Positions 40,205 through 49,711 of a stretch of 64,000 nt of DNA are shown here, piece by piece. The translations under genes were made by a program, and so were the position numbers. The stretch is from positions 15,227 to 79,226 of the forward strand of contig JBMYRH010000024.1 in NCBI GenBank assembly GCA_049602155.1, read 5' to 3'. Position 1 is the stretch's first letter. The number at the start of each line of letters is the position of its first letter. The stretch is from JBMYRH01 sp049602155 (lineage in GTDB: Bacteria; Myxococcota_A; UBA9042; PHBI01; JBMYRH01). The notes beneath the pieces are model-generated. The model was not told where the DNA came from. It searched no databases and saw nothing but the letters and a program-made list of their open reading frames with translations.

Positions 40205-42070
40205 GTGCGACATTGTCTACTTCTGTGCGGTGCGTTTTGGGCCCTCTCTGGTTGCGCGTCGGATACCGCTGATGTGCCGTCGGGTGACGGGAGCACCACG
40301 CAGGCAGGGGTCGATGTAGGGGAGCCGATTGGCGATAGCTCTGGGGGCATCTCGACGCCCGTGGGCGACGCAGGGGTGGCGAGTGAGGACACCGAAGCGG
40401 CTCTGTCTACCGACGCTGAGGAGTCGGCGCAGGTCGACTCTGAGGGCTCAGGCTCCTCGGGGGACATGGGCGTTGATGCGGGCCCGGTTGAGGTCGACGC
40501 TGACGAGGAGCCCGTGGTTGAGGGGCCGGTCGATCCGGCCGACTTCTGCGCCTCGATTGACGCCCCCGTGCGGCCCTTTGAGACCGAAGGCGACTTTGGG
40601 ACGGGGCGTCACCAAAAGGCGGCTGACTTCTCGTTCCCTCAGTTTGATGGCACGGCATGGAGCTTGAGCGAGACATGGACGGGCTGTGACTCTTTCATCT
40701 TCTTGGGGAGCGCGCGGACGAACTCGGGGTTGGACAACACCTCGGTGTGGGTCCGTGATTTGATGACCTTGCTTCAGATCTCCGAGCCCAATGTCCACTA
40801 CTTCTTCGTCCCCACGCGCTCTGCAGCTGAGGCCATGGGGGAGCTGACCGCGATGGCCGCTCAGGTGACCGAGGTATTGGGTCAAATGACCGCCGAGGAC
40901 GCTGCGCATTGGAGTGAGCGCCTCCACGTCGCTGGTGGCCACGTCAGTCAGCTGGGAAGTTGGCTGAGTAATCTCCTCGGCTCGGGCTACGGCGGCTACT
41001 ACGGCGCGGCTATCGATCGACGACAAGAGGTCCGCTATATGGGCAATTTCGCTGATGTAGCTCGCTACTCGCAGGAGCTCTCCGATGCTGGGGAGTGGAT
41101 GTGGGAAGAGAACATGGCCTACGCCGCGTATGAAGCGCAGCACTTTGACTATGAGGTCGCGCGCGACGCCGCCCTCGCGGCTCAAGAGAACGTCACCGTC
41201 CTGCGCCCCTTGGATAAAGAGGTCTTCGGGGGCCAACGGGAGGTCGAGATCACCCTCCCCGATGCGGACACGATGAGCGGCTTCGACACCCTTGAGTTCG
41301 ACCTCAACATGGACTGCCCCGACCCCGCGGGCGGTGAGTTCGGGAACTGCGGCGCGTGGGATTACCTCGCCTACGTGCACCTCAAGGAGGTCGATGAGGA
41401 GGGCGAAGTCACCTGGCGAGAGCTCGCGCGCTTCATCACCACCTATCACCGCGAAGGGCGCTACTTGGTCGACGCGAGCCCGATGCTGGTCTTCTTGGCC
41501 GCCGGGGGCACGCACACGCTCCGAGTCGACGTGAGCAGCCAGACCTATATGACGACCCTCGACGTGCGCCTACGTCACGCAGACAAGGGGGTTCGACCCG
41601 TCGCGGCGCACTACCTCTTCAGTGGTGGCGGCTTTGGTTCCACATACAGCGACAACTACACCCCGATCGACATCGACATCCCCGAGACTGCGGCCAAGGT
41701 CGAGCTTTGGGCCATCATCACGGGGCACGGCATGGGCGCTTATAACTGCGCGGAGTTCTGCGATCACCGCCACACCTTCACAGTCAACGGGGCGTACTTC
41801 CAGAAGGGGCACCCAGAGGTGAACAATCAGAGCGGCTGTGTCTCTCAGGTGTCCAACGGGAGCGTCCCTAACCAAGGGGGAACGTGGTGGTTTGGTCGCG
41901 GAGGGTGGTGCCCTGGGCAGCAGGTTGACCCATGGACGGCGGACATCTCTGAGGTGGCTGTCCCAGGGGAGACGACGACGATCAGTTATCAGGGCACCGT
42001 AGGCAGCCTGACGCCCCCCGACGGCGCGGGGAACATTCGGATGGTGAGCTACCTCGTCGTCTACGAGTAG
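40205..42070 (+). CDS. PNGase F-like peptide:N-glycosidase lipoprotein
   Basis: The GTG at 40205 follows AAGGGAG and opens a lipoprotein signal (LSGC). A long Asp/Ser/Glu spacer reaches residue ~112. Residues ~135-310 resemble a thioredoxin/peroxiredoxin-like fold (AADFSFPQFDGTAWSLSETW, then SFIFLGS) but lack a CxxC. Residues ~328-621 match the two-domain PNGase F fold. The match includes EFGNCGAWDYLAYVHL with D386, LWAIITGHG, NCAEFCDHRHTF with E517, and VPNQGGTWWFGRGGWCPG. D386 and E517 are the likely equivalents of Flavobacterium PNGase F D60 and E206, aligned from memory. Known members release N-glycans from glycoproteins, so this one would act outside the cell on eukaryotic-type or bacterial N-glycans. 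Confidence 0.88.
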   Translation: MRHCLLLCGAFWALSGCASDTADVPSGDGSTTQAGVDVGEPIGDSSGGISTPVGDAGVASEDTEAALSTDAEESAQVDSEGSGSSGDMGVDAGPVEVDADEEPVVEGPVDPADFCASIDAPVRPFETEGDFGTGRHQKAADFSFPQFDGTAWSLSETWTGCDSFIFLGSARTNSGLDNTSVWVRDLMTLLQISEPNVHYFFVPTRSAAEAMGELTAMAAQVTEVLGQMTAEDAAHWSERLHVAGGHVSQLGSWLSNLLGSGYGGYYGAAIDRRQEVRYMGNFADVARYSQELSDAGEWMWEENMAYAAYEAQHFDYEVARDAALAAQENVTVLRPLDKEVFGGQREVEITLPDADTMSGFDTLEFDLNMDCPDPAGGEFGNCGAWDYLAYVHLKEVDEEGEVTWRELARFITTYHREGRYLVDASPMLVFLAAGGTHTLRVDVSSQTYMTTLDVRLRHADKGVRPVAAHYLFSGGGFGSTYSDNYTPIDIDIPETAAKVELWAIITGHGMGAYNCAEFCDHRHTFTVNGAYFQKGHPEVNNQSGCVSQVSNGSVPNQGGTWWFGRGGWCPGQQVDPWTADISEVAVPGETTTISYQGTVGSLTPPDGAGNIRMVSYLVVYE

Positions 42071-42158
42071 CGGCGCATGACAACGGGTTCGTGACTGCGG
42101 TCTTGACCCATCCCGTGGCGCCCCCTAGCGTCCCCTCGCTTTAGGCTTGGAGGCCGCC

Positions 42159-45100
42159 ATGCGTTGCATCGCTCTGCTCGTGCTCTGCTCGTCACTCGCC
42201 CTGGGTTGCCAGGCGTCCCCTGACACCGAAAGATCCGAGGTGTCGCGCGGCAGCGGGGCTTCTTCGGTGAGTGACGCCGCTGAGGTCCATCCGCTCGCCT
42301 CCCGCCGAGACGCCGCGCGGGGCTTCGACTACGTGTTCCGTGACAGCGACCCCATGCAGCATGCGTATCGGGACCTCACCCAGCGCCCGTCCGTCAAAGC
42401 GGATGGAGACGAGGTGCGCGTCGCCTACCCGCAGCACTACGCCATCACCGAACCCCCCAGCGGCGATATCCGCGCAATGGTGGAGTGGGAGCCCATGGAG
42501 GCGGTCGTGATGCAGGTCCCGGACTACATCGGCAACTACGATGGGGTGATGGGGACGATTCAGGGCATCGGCGCCAACGCGCTCTCGGTCGCCGAGGTCT
42601 GGTACGTCGTCGAGTCCAACAGCATGAAGTCTCAGCTCAAGAGCATGCTGGCCTCTGCGGGCGTCTCCAACGCGGCCATTGAGAGCAAGACGCGCTTCTT
42701 GACGACGAACCTCGAGAGCGTGTGGTTCATCGACTCGGGGCCGCTCCCGATCATCGATCCTGCCACGGACACTTACGCATTCGCCGACTTTCAGTATTAC
42801 CAGGACCGCGCATGGGACGATGGCGTCCCGACCTTGCTGGGCCGCTCGCTGACGCAGATGGGCGAGCCCAACAACACGGAGACCTATCGCATGCCGGTGC
42901 ACACCGAGGGGGGCACCTTTCAAGCGACCAGCGACGGTGTCTGCTTCACAGGTGCGCGACAGCTCTACAACATGAGCTGCCTCGACACGGGCTGCAATTC
43001 CGACCTCCTCTACTTGCCCTTGGCCGACCTGCAGAATCACCCTTATACGCAAGAGCTTGAGGCGGCTTGGGGGGCCTACGCCGGTTGCACAGACGTCGTC
43101 GTCACCTACTCGATCACCGATGACGGCACTGGCCACATCGACATGTACATGAAGGTCGCCTCGGATGACCTCGTCATCATGGGTGAGTACGTCGCGCCCT
43201 ACGGCAACGACGCAGCCGCCTATAACGCGACCCGTTTGGACGCCAACGCGGCGTTCTTGGAGAGCTACGTGAAGCCTGGTGGCGGCGGGTTCACGGTGGG
43301 CCGCATCATCATGCCCGGTCACCGCAACACGAACAGCGGACCAGTGCCCTTCACGTACATCAACTCGACGATGATCAACGGGCTCAACTTGTGGCCAGCG
43401 ACCACGTACGGCAGCTGGGAGGGCAGCCGAGACCTCGCGGCGTCTCAGTGGCAGGCGTTGATGCCTGACTACACGCACATCTGGGTCGACTCGACCGAGA
43501 TCTCGTTCTGGTCAGGGGCCGTGCACTGCATCACGCGCACCATCCCCGACAAGGACCCTGGTCTGTGGATCGGTGACGGCACCTGCTCGAGCGATAACTG
43601 CGCCGCACCAGAGGGCGGATACGACCATGCGTGCTACCCGACGAGCAACACCACATCGCCGGTCTGCTGGGGGCCCGATTGGCTCTGCAGCTGCAACGAT
43701 TGCGATGTCTGTGGGCCACCTGTGGATGGCGATGGGGGCGGTGGTACGAGCGCTTGCGACGGGATTGGCTACGAGGGCTGCTGTGACGGGACCACGCTGA
43801 AGTACTGTGACAACGGCGAGATCAAGGGAGGCAACTGCGGCGGACAGGGCTGCGGCTGGGATGCCGACAACGGCTACTACGACTGCGGAGAGAGCGGCGC
43901 GGACCCCTCGGGGGCCTTCCCCCTCTCCTGTGACGCTGATGCCCCCTGTGAACCCAGCTGCGATGGCGCTGTGTGTGGCTCGGATGGCTGCGGTGGGAGC
44001 TGCGGCACCTGCCCGGACGGCTCCGCATGTAATGGCTCTGGCCAATGCGCGCCAACCTGCGTACCCAACTGTGACGGCGTCGCCTGCGGCGCTGACGGGT
44101 GTGGTGGGTCCTGTGGGTCCTGTGCGGAGGGCCAGGCCTGCGAGGCCGGCCAGTGTGAGGACGCCCCGAGCCCGTGTGGTGACCTGACCTACGAGGGCTG
44201 CTGCGAGGGCACCGTCCTCAAGTGGTGTCAGAACAACGAGCCGCTGAGTCAGAGCTGTGATGAGACCTGTGGATGGAACAGTCAATATGGCTACCTCTGC
44301 GGCGAGACGGGTGAAGATCCAAGCGGCAGCTTCCCGTTGGCGTGCCCCGGGACCTGCACCCCCGACTGCTCAGGCAAGGTGTGTGGTGATGATGGGTGTG
44401 GTGGCTCTTGCGGTGCCTGCGAAGCGGGCACCGTCTGCGAGGCGAACCAATGCGTCGCTGGGCCCTGTGAGCCGAGCTGTGAGGGCGCGAGCTGTGGACC
44501 AGATGGGTGCGGGGGCTCCTGTGGTACCTGTCCAGCGGGGCAAGGCTGCAACGCCTCAGGGCTCTGCCAGGCTGTCTGTACACCGAACTGTGAGGGCAAC
44601 GTCTGCGGCACAGATGGTTGCGGCGGGAGCTGCGGGTCCTGCGGCGCAGGCGAGACCTGTGAGTCGGGTCAGTGCGCAGGTGGCTGCGGCGACCTGACCT
44701 TCGAGGGTTGCTGCGATGATGACCTGCTGACCTGGTGCAATCAGCAGGGTGAACTCGAGAGCCTCGATTGCAGCTCTTCATGTGGGTGGAATGCGAGCCA
44801 GGGGTATTACGACTGTGCACAGACCGGCGCCGACCCGAGCGGCGCCTATCCGCTGTCCTGTGACGACCTGGGGTGCACCCCGGACTGCGCCGAGAAGGAC
44901 TGCGGCGATGATGGTTGTGGGGGCGTCTGCGGGGCGTGCGGTGACGGTGAGGTCTGTGACCTCTCCAACCTATGTGTCCCGGGGCCCTGCGTGCCTGAGT
45001 GCGCGGGGCTAGACTGTGGCGCTGACGGCTGCGGCGGCTCTTGCGGGACCTGCGCCGCCGACCAGTTTTGCACCGACGCTGGTCAATGCGAAGGGGCCGC

Positions 45101-46376
45101 CTGTGTGCCTGAGTGTGCGGGGCTAGATTGTGGTGATGACGGCTGCGGAGGCAGCTGTGGCGAGTGCGCCGCGGGTGAGGTCTGCACCGACCAGGGGGAC
45201 TGCAAGGTCTCGTCCTGTGAGCCTGACTGCGTGGATAAAGCCTGCGGCGCCGATGGCTGTGGCGGGTCCTGTGGGTCCTGCGCCGCGGGGACGGTCTGCA
45301 TCGCGGGGCTGTGCACGGGTGGGGAGTGCGAGCCCGACTGCGTCGGCAAAGCGTGTGGCTCTGATGGTTGCGGCGGCTGGTGTGGCACCTGTGATCCCAA
45401 CCTGCTCTGCACGGCGGAGGGGGACTGCGTGCTCCCTCAATGTACGCCCGCGTGTGGCGATAAGGTCTGCGGCGCTGACGGGTGTGGCGGCAGCTGCGGC
45501 GCCTGCCCAGCTGGGCAGGCCTGCACGGACGGCGGGCTCTGCGTGAGCACCTGCGAGCCGGACTGCACGGACAAGGTCTGCGGCTCGGATGGGTGCGGGG
45601 GGCTCTGTGGTGAGTGCGGCGAAGGAGAGTTCTGCGACGGCACCGGTGCCTGTGTCGAAGGGGCCTGCGTGCCGGACTGCGATGGGAAGGCTTGCGGCGA
45701 TGATGGCTGCGGACAGCTCTGCGGCGTCTGCGCGGACGGCGAAACCTGCTCCCCTCAATCGGAGTGCGTACCGGCTGCCTGTGAGCCGGATTGCGCCGAG
45801 AAGGACTGCGGCGATGATGGGTGTGGTGGCTCCTGCGGTGGGTGCCCCGACGGACAGGTCTGCGGGAAAGAGTTCCGCTGCGAGCTCGAGCCCTGCGAGC
45901 CCGCGTGTGGCGAGAAGAGCTGCGGCTCTGATGGTTGCGGTGGCTCCTGCGGCGCGTGCGCGGAGGGTGAGGAGTGCTCGAAGGACGGCGACTGTGTGGC
46001 CTCCGTGACGTGTGTACCCAACTGTGAGGGGCTCAGCTGCGGCGATGATGGCTGCGGCACCACCTGCGGTGTTTGTGGAGAGGGAGAGGCCTGTGAGGGT
46101 GGCGTGTGCGCGCCTGTGAACGGGGGCGAGACCTCAGACAGCGACGTCATTGAGGGGCCTGATAACGCGGGTGAATCCGCCGACGCTGGGAGCACGGGGA
46201 CGGGCTCGATGGCTGACGCGTCCGACGAGGGCCCAGAGGGCACCGTGGATGGCGATGGCGCGCTCGGGGTCGATGCGGCGGAGGGCTGCCAGAGTGGCGG
46301 CGCACCTCATGGCCCTTGGGCTTGGCTCTTGGTGTTGGGCCTAGGGCTCTGGACCCGACGTCGCCGCCTGGCCTGA
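42159..46376 (+). CDS. Peptidylarginine deiminase-like protein with Cys-rich repeats and MYXO-CTERM-like tail
   Basis: The ATG at 42159 follows GGAGG and opens a lipoprotein signal (SLALGC), giving 1405 residues. Residues ~105-470 match the bacterial peptidylarginine/agmatine deiminase family (guanidino-group-modifying). They show EWEPMEAVVMQVP, VWFIDSGP, EGGTFQ, GTGHIDMYMK with H326 and D328, and GAVHCITRTIP with the likely nucleophile C457. The usual WxRD arginine is missing (WFID). Three ~57-residue Cys modules (from 43755, 44176 and 44688) and 16 eight-Cys repeats follow. The C-terminus reads CQSGGAPHG, a hydrophobic helix, then RRRRLA, a MYXO-CTERM-like sorting tail. Substrates may be surface or host protein arginines. 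Confidence 0.85.
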   Translation: MRCIALLVLCSSLALGCQASPDTERSEVSRGSGASSVSDAAEVHPLASRRDAARGFDYVFRDSDPMQHAYRDLTQRPSVKADGDEVRVAYPQHYAITEPPSGDIRAMVEWEPMEAVVMQVPDYIGNYDGVMGTIQGIGANALSVAEVWYVVESNSMKSQLKSMLASAGVSNAAIESKTRFLTTNLESVWFIDSGPLPIIDPATDTYAFADFQYYQDRAWDDGVPTLLGRSLTQMGEPNNTETYRMPVHTEGGTFQATSDGVCFTGARQLYNMSCLDTGCNSDLLYLPLADLQNHPYTQELEAAWGAYAGCTDVVVTYSITDDGTGHIDMYMKVASDDLVIMGEYVAPYGNDAAAYNATRLDANAAFLESYVKPGGGGFTVGRIIMPGHRNTNSGPVPFTYINSTMINGLNLWPATTYGSWEGSRDLAASQWQALMPDYTHIWVDSTEISFWSGAVHCITRTIPDKDPGLWIGDGTCSSDNCAAPEGGYDHACYPTSNTTSPVCWGPDWLCSCNDCDVCGPPVDGDGGGGTSACDGIGYEGCCDGTTLKYCDNGEIKGGNCGGQGCGWDADNGYYDCGESGADPSGAFPLSCDADAPCEPSCDGAVCGSDGCGGSCGTCPDGSACNGSGQCAPTCVPNCDGVACGADGCGGSCGSCAEGQACEAGQCEDAPSPCGDLTYEGCCEGTVLKWCQNNEPLSQSCDETCGWNSQYGYLCGETGEDPSGSFPLACPGTCTPDCSGKVCGDDGCGGSCGACEAGTVCEANQCVAGPCEPSCEGASCGPDGCGGSCGTCPAGQGCNASGLCQAVCTPNCEGNVCGTDGCGGSCGSCGAGETCESGQCAGGCGDLTFEGCCDDDLLTWCNQQGELESLDCSSSCGWNASQGYYDCAQTGADPSGAYPLSCDDLGCTPDCAEKDCGDDGCGGVCGACGDGEVCDLSNLCVPGPCVPECAGLDCGADGCGGSCGTCAADQFCTDAGQCEGAACVPECAGLDCGDDGCGGSCGECAAGEVCTDQGDCKVSSCEPDCVDKACGADGCGGSCGSCAAGTVCIAGLCTGGECEPDCVGKACGSDGCGGWCGTCDPNLLCTAEGDCVLPQCTPACGDKVCGADGCGGSCGACPAGQACTDGGLCVSTCEPDCTDKVCGSDGCGGLCGECGEGEFCDGTGACVEGACVPDCDGKACGDDGCGQLCGVCADGETCSPQSECVPAACEPDCAEKDCGDDGCGGSCGGCPDGQVCGKEFRCELEPCEPACGEKSCGSDGCGGSCGACAEGEECSKDGDCVASVTCVPNCEGLSCGDDGCGTTCGVCGEGEACEGGVCAPVNGGETSDSDVIEGPDNAGESADAGSTGTGSMADASDEGPEGTVDGDGALGVDAAEGCQSGGAPHGPWAWLLVLGLGLWTRRRRLA
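43945..46113 (+). repeat. Sixteen ~35-residue Cys-rich repeats (CxPxC..xxCGxDGCGGSCGxC)
   Basis: In-frame units of ~105 bases encode eight cysteines each with core CGxDGCGGSCG. The run is interrupted twice by a larger Cys module. One isolated copy of the same unit occurs near the end of the protein at 37231-40134. Confidence 0.93.
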
Positions 46377-46390
46377 GCCTCTAGGGCCGC

Positions 46391-49300
46391 TTAAAAGGAG
46401 TTTGACCCGTACGGCGTCACGACGGCCTCGCCGCCGTCGGCCCAGCTGTAGAGGAATGACAGCGCCTCTTTGAGGGCGTCGGTGTTCTGGTAGACGACGA
46501 AGTGACCGTCGAAGACGGGGAGGGCTGGCACGCCGGCTGTGCAGACGGAGTCATTCGGGCACGGCGGGTGCTGTACGCTGATGTGGGTCACATCCTCTTC
46601 AGCGACCGTGCGGTTGGCGCCTTGGGGGCCAGACACGTAGTCGCCGCCCTTCATGCCGATGTAGCTGCTTTGGCCCTCCTCGAGCGCGTCGAACCAGACG
46701 GGCAGTCCGTTCGATGGGCTGAGCAAGTCAAGGTCTGCGCCTCGGGCGTAAGCGGCCATCGAGACGGGGGGCGTGAAGCTGTCCCGGACGCCGACGACCT
46801 CCATGAAGTTCATGCCACGCTTGCTGGGGGGATCGGCGAGCAGCGGGGCGTAGATGCCTGGGTCAATGGCGTCGAAGTAGTGCTGGAGCACTTGGATGCC
46901 GGGGTGTGATCGGCTGACGTCGATCTCCTGGAGCATAATACGGCAGCCGATGGAGGCGTCGTAGGGCAGCTTCTTGCCCATGATGCCGTCGACAGTGCCG
47001 CCGCCGGTGCCGCTCAAGATCATCAGGTCGAGGTCGGGCTCAAAGGGCGCGACCATCGGGCCATTACCGCCACCCTGTGAGTGGCCGTGATACGAGAGCC
47101 GTGACGCGTCGAGGCCGATCGTGTCGCCATCGACCTCGATGCTCCCTTGGCTGAGGACCTTGACGAGTGAGAACGTGTCAGCGACCGCCTGCAGGTAGTT
47201 GCCCCGCGCAGCGCGTGGGTTCTGGAAGTTGTAGAAGAGCGGGCCTGGCTCTTTGGTGTACTCATCGACGTAGTCCGCAGAGAGCGTGTAGCTGGCTGCG
47301 CCCCAGTCTTCGATAGCCCCCTCGGGGAAGCGTCGGAGGTGGTGCATGGGCTGGTCCCAGGCGACGACCACGAAGCGCTCCTTGAGATCAGGGTCCGAGC
47401 CATCCGCTGTGGTGATCTTCACGGGGCTCGCCAGCTCCGTACCCAGCAGCGCGATGCCCTGACGGTGTGTACCGCCAGTGCCGTGGCCGTAGAGGAGCAC
47501 GGGGTGACTGTTCACCATGTCGGGGGTCCCAGGGGTGCAGCCTGAGGGGTCGCAGACGTTCGGGACGGAGATCGCGACGCAGACCTTCTCGGTGGTGACG
47601 ACCTCTAGGGTGCCATTGACGTGGTTGAGATCACCACTCAGGGCGTTGCCATCCTCGAGCTCGATGTAGGGTCGGGTGCCTGTCTGGATCACAGGGATCT
47701 CAATCTGAGTGTGGTACTCCGTGTAGAACTGATTGGGGCTCTGGCACCCTCGAGGGTCGGTATCGTCGCCCGAGGCTGAGAAGTCTGGTGTGCCACAGCG
47801 GCTGACGGTCTCTGTCCCCTCGCACTTCTTGGACCAGCTGATCTCCGGGGCATCGCGGCCGTCGATCAAGGTGCGGATCTCATCGACCGCGGAGGTCGGG
47901 TCACCAGCGGTGAACACCGTCGCACCCGCGATAGACGCCGCGACCGGCACATCGCCTTGCCCAATCTTGTCCCGCAGGGCTTGGAAGCTCTGCCAGACAT
48001 CGCGGGCCATGCCCGGCGCAGGTTGCGCGGTGCTCAGCAACATGGGCAGGCTCTCAAGGGCGCGCGCCGACTCGCCGGCGACGGCCTCGTCGGTGCTCAG
48101 CTCGCGGACGCCCGTCGTCACGATGACGGCGTAGGTGGTCCCGGCGTTGAGCGGGTGGGAGAGCAATGGCTGCACAAAGACTCGGTTGGCGCAGGAGAAT
48201 TTGTTCCGAATCGCCTCGGACTTGAAGAGCGAGGGGTGCGCTTGCCCCGTCTCAAGGTTGACCATGAACACGTTGCCGTTGAGCGTCGCCTCATCTACAG
48301 GCCTCGTGAAGCGGAGCGTCGTCGCTTGCATCAAGCTCCAGCCCTCCATTTCGCCGTCTAGTGCGCGGATCGTCGCCCCGATGGGGTCGAAGCCGATGAG
48401 GCCGTTACCGGGCACCGGGAAGTTCTGGTAGTTCACCGTGCCAGCGCGGGCTCTTAGGCCTCGCGGGCACTCTTCGAACCCATCGCTGATCGCCTCCTCT
48501 GCGGGGACGTCGCATTCGTCTTCAGCGGCGCAGATGCCGCTGCGCTCGGTGTCTTCGCCACAGCAGATGCTCCCAGCCCCACACTCGACGTCCACAGAAC
48601 ATGCCAGCGCGGCGGGCTCCGAATCAGGGAAGCTGCCGCAGGGGACGTCCTCCTGGAAGACGTGGATCCCGTCGTTGGGGAAAGGGAAGCTGAAGAAGTC
48701 GAGGTGAGTCGACGCCTCTACCTCATCGTCACAGTCGTCGCTGGGAGCACAGGTGCCCGCTCGCAGCGAGCCCTCCGCGCAGCAGACGCCATCGACGCAG
48801 GCGTCGTCCTCGACACAGGAGACGGGGACGTGTGTGGCGTAGGTCTCGTTCGGGATCGCCATGCGGACACCGAAGTCCATGAACGCTTCCATCTGCTGAC
48901 TCCCCGAGCAGTCCTCGCCACCGAAGAGATCCGGGTAGAGCAGGATGCTGCCCGGAACGCAGGTGTCGGTGATCTCAGAGCAGCGGAGCCCAAGGAAGCA
49001 CTCTTGCGTACCGTCGCATTGGTCCCCGAGGTCGCCCTTGCCAGCGGGGACGTTCGGGCGTGTGCAGAAGCCACTGAGCCCCTGCATATCGCAGAAGAAG
49101 TCGCGATCGCACTCGCTGGATGTGGAGCAGTCGGTGCCCTCTTTCCCCGCGTCTGCGCTGCAGCTGGGCCCGCCAGTCGCGCCGAGTGAGAGGTCCGCGG
49201 TCGCGCCGGAGAGGTCTTCGCAGTCCTCGCCGCTCTCTCCCGCACCACAATCCGCGCTGCAGTTGCCGTTGGTCTCATCACCATTGCAGATGCCGTCACC

Positions 49301-49666
49301 GCACCAAGGGCACCCAACACAGGACTTCACACAGAAGCCTGCCCATCCACAGTGGAGGCCATGAGGCGCCTCAGGTGGGTTCGGCGTACCGTCGCACTCG
49401 ATGGTCAGCAGGCACTTAGCGTCCGCTGGCTTGTTGCCGCCCCCGACACATTGTTGAGCTTCGCAGACCAGCCCATCGCGGCAGTCTGAAGTCTCTGAGC
49501 AGTCCTCGCCGATGTAGGCGCCGAGGAACATGCGTTCTTCGTCGTCCGTCTCGGGGGTCGTCTCTTCGACATCGACGATGTTGGTGTAGAAGTCCTCACA
49601 GCCTTGCATGCTCACGAGGGCTGCGAGGGCGATGACGAGTATCAAGAGAGAAGGCATGTGCTTCAT
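46391..49666 (-). CDS. VolA-like lipase lipoprotein (alpha/beta hydrolase)
   Basis: A 1091-residue lipoprotein (signal ending SMQGC, ATG preceded by AAGGA). The first ~430 residues are Cys-rich (CSETSDCRDGLVC, CDGTQECFLGLRC, two CCAE/CCGE elements). The next part (FPVPGNGLIGFDPIGA, TTLRFTRPVDEATL, NAGTTYAVIVTTGV) resembles the bacterial virulence-factor lipase N-terminal domain. The hydrolase domain has LLYGHGTGGTH and the nucleophile elbow YHGHSQGG with S863. Probable partners are D962 (GVRDSF) and H1055 (FDGHF), completing a Ser-Asp-His triad. VolA of Vibrio is a surface lysophospholipase lipoprotein; similar lipid hydrolysis at the cell surface is a reasonable guess. It is the last gene of a three-gene operon. 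Confidence 0.85.
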   Translation of the reverse strand: MKHMPSLLILVIALAALVSMQGCEDFYTNIVDVEETTPETDDEERMFLGAYIGEDCSETSDCRDGLVCEAQQCVGGGNKPADAKCLLTIECDGTPNPPEAPHGLHCGWAGFCVKSCVGCPWCGDGICNGDETNGNCSADCGAGESGEDCEDLSGATADLSLGATGGPSCSADAGKEGTDCSTSSECDRDFFCDMQGLSGFCTRPNVPAGKGDLGDQCDGTQECFLGLRCSEITDTCVPGSILLYPDLFGGEDCSGSQQMEAFMDFGVRMAIPNETYATHVPVSCVEDDACVDGVCCAEGSLRAGTCAPSDDCDDEVEASTHLDFFSFPFPNDGIHVFQEDVPCGSFPDSEPAALACSVDVECGAGSICCGEDTERSGICAAEDECDVPAEEAISDGFEECPRGLRARAGTVNYQNFPVPGNGLIGFDPIGATIRALDGEMEGWSLMQATTLRFTRPVDEATLNGNVFMVNLETGQAHPSLFKSEAIRNKFSCANRVFVQPLLSHPLNAGTTYAVIVTTGVRELSTDEAVAGESARALESLPMLLSTAQPAPGMARDVWQSFQALRDKIGQGDVPVAASIAGATVFTAGDPTSAVDEIRTLIDGRDAPEISWSKKCEGTETVSRCGTPDFSASGDDTDPRGCQSPNQFYTEYHTQIEIPVIQTGTRPYIELEDGNALSGDLNHVNGTLEVVTTEKVCVAISVPNVCDPSGCTPGTPDMVNSHPVLLYGHGTGGTHRQGIALLGTELASPVKITTADGSDPDLKERFVVVAWDQPMHHLRRFPEGAIEDWGAASYTLSADYVDEYTKEPGPLFYNFQNPRAARGNYLQAVADTFSLVKVLSQGSIEVDGDTIGLDASRLSYHGHSQGGGNGPMVAPFEPDLDLMILSGTGGGTVDGIMGKKLPYDASIGCRIMLQEIDVSRSHPGIQVLQHYFDAIDPGIYAPLLADPPSKRGMNFMEVVGVRDSFTPPVSMAAYARGADLDLLSPSNGLPVWFDALEEGQSSYIGMKGGDYVSGPQGANRTVAEEDVTHISVQHPPCPNDSVCTAGVPALPVFDGHFVVYQNTDALKEALSFLYSWADGGEAVVTPYGSNSF

Positions 49667-49711
49667 GGCGCGATCCTTGACGGTGCTGCCGGCTGACCTG
49701 CGGTCGCCGAT

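Noticed and set aside
43945..46113. Regularly spaced repeats suggestive of CRISPR
   Set aside because: The units vary at DNA level, stay in frame without spacers and encode a Cys-rich protein repeat.
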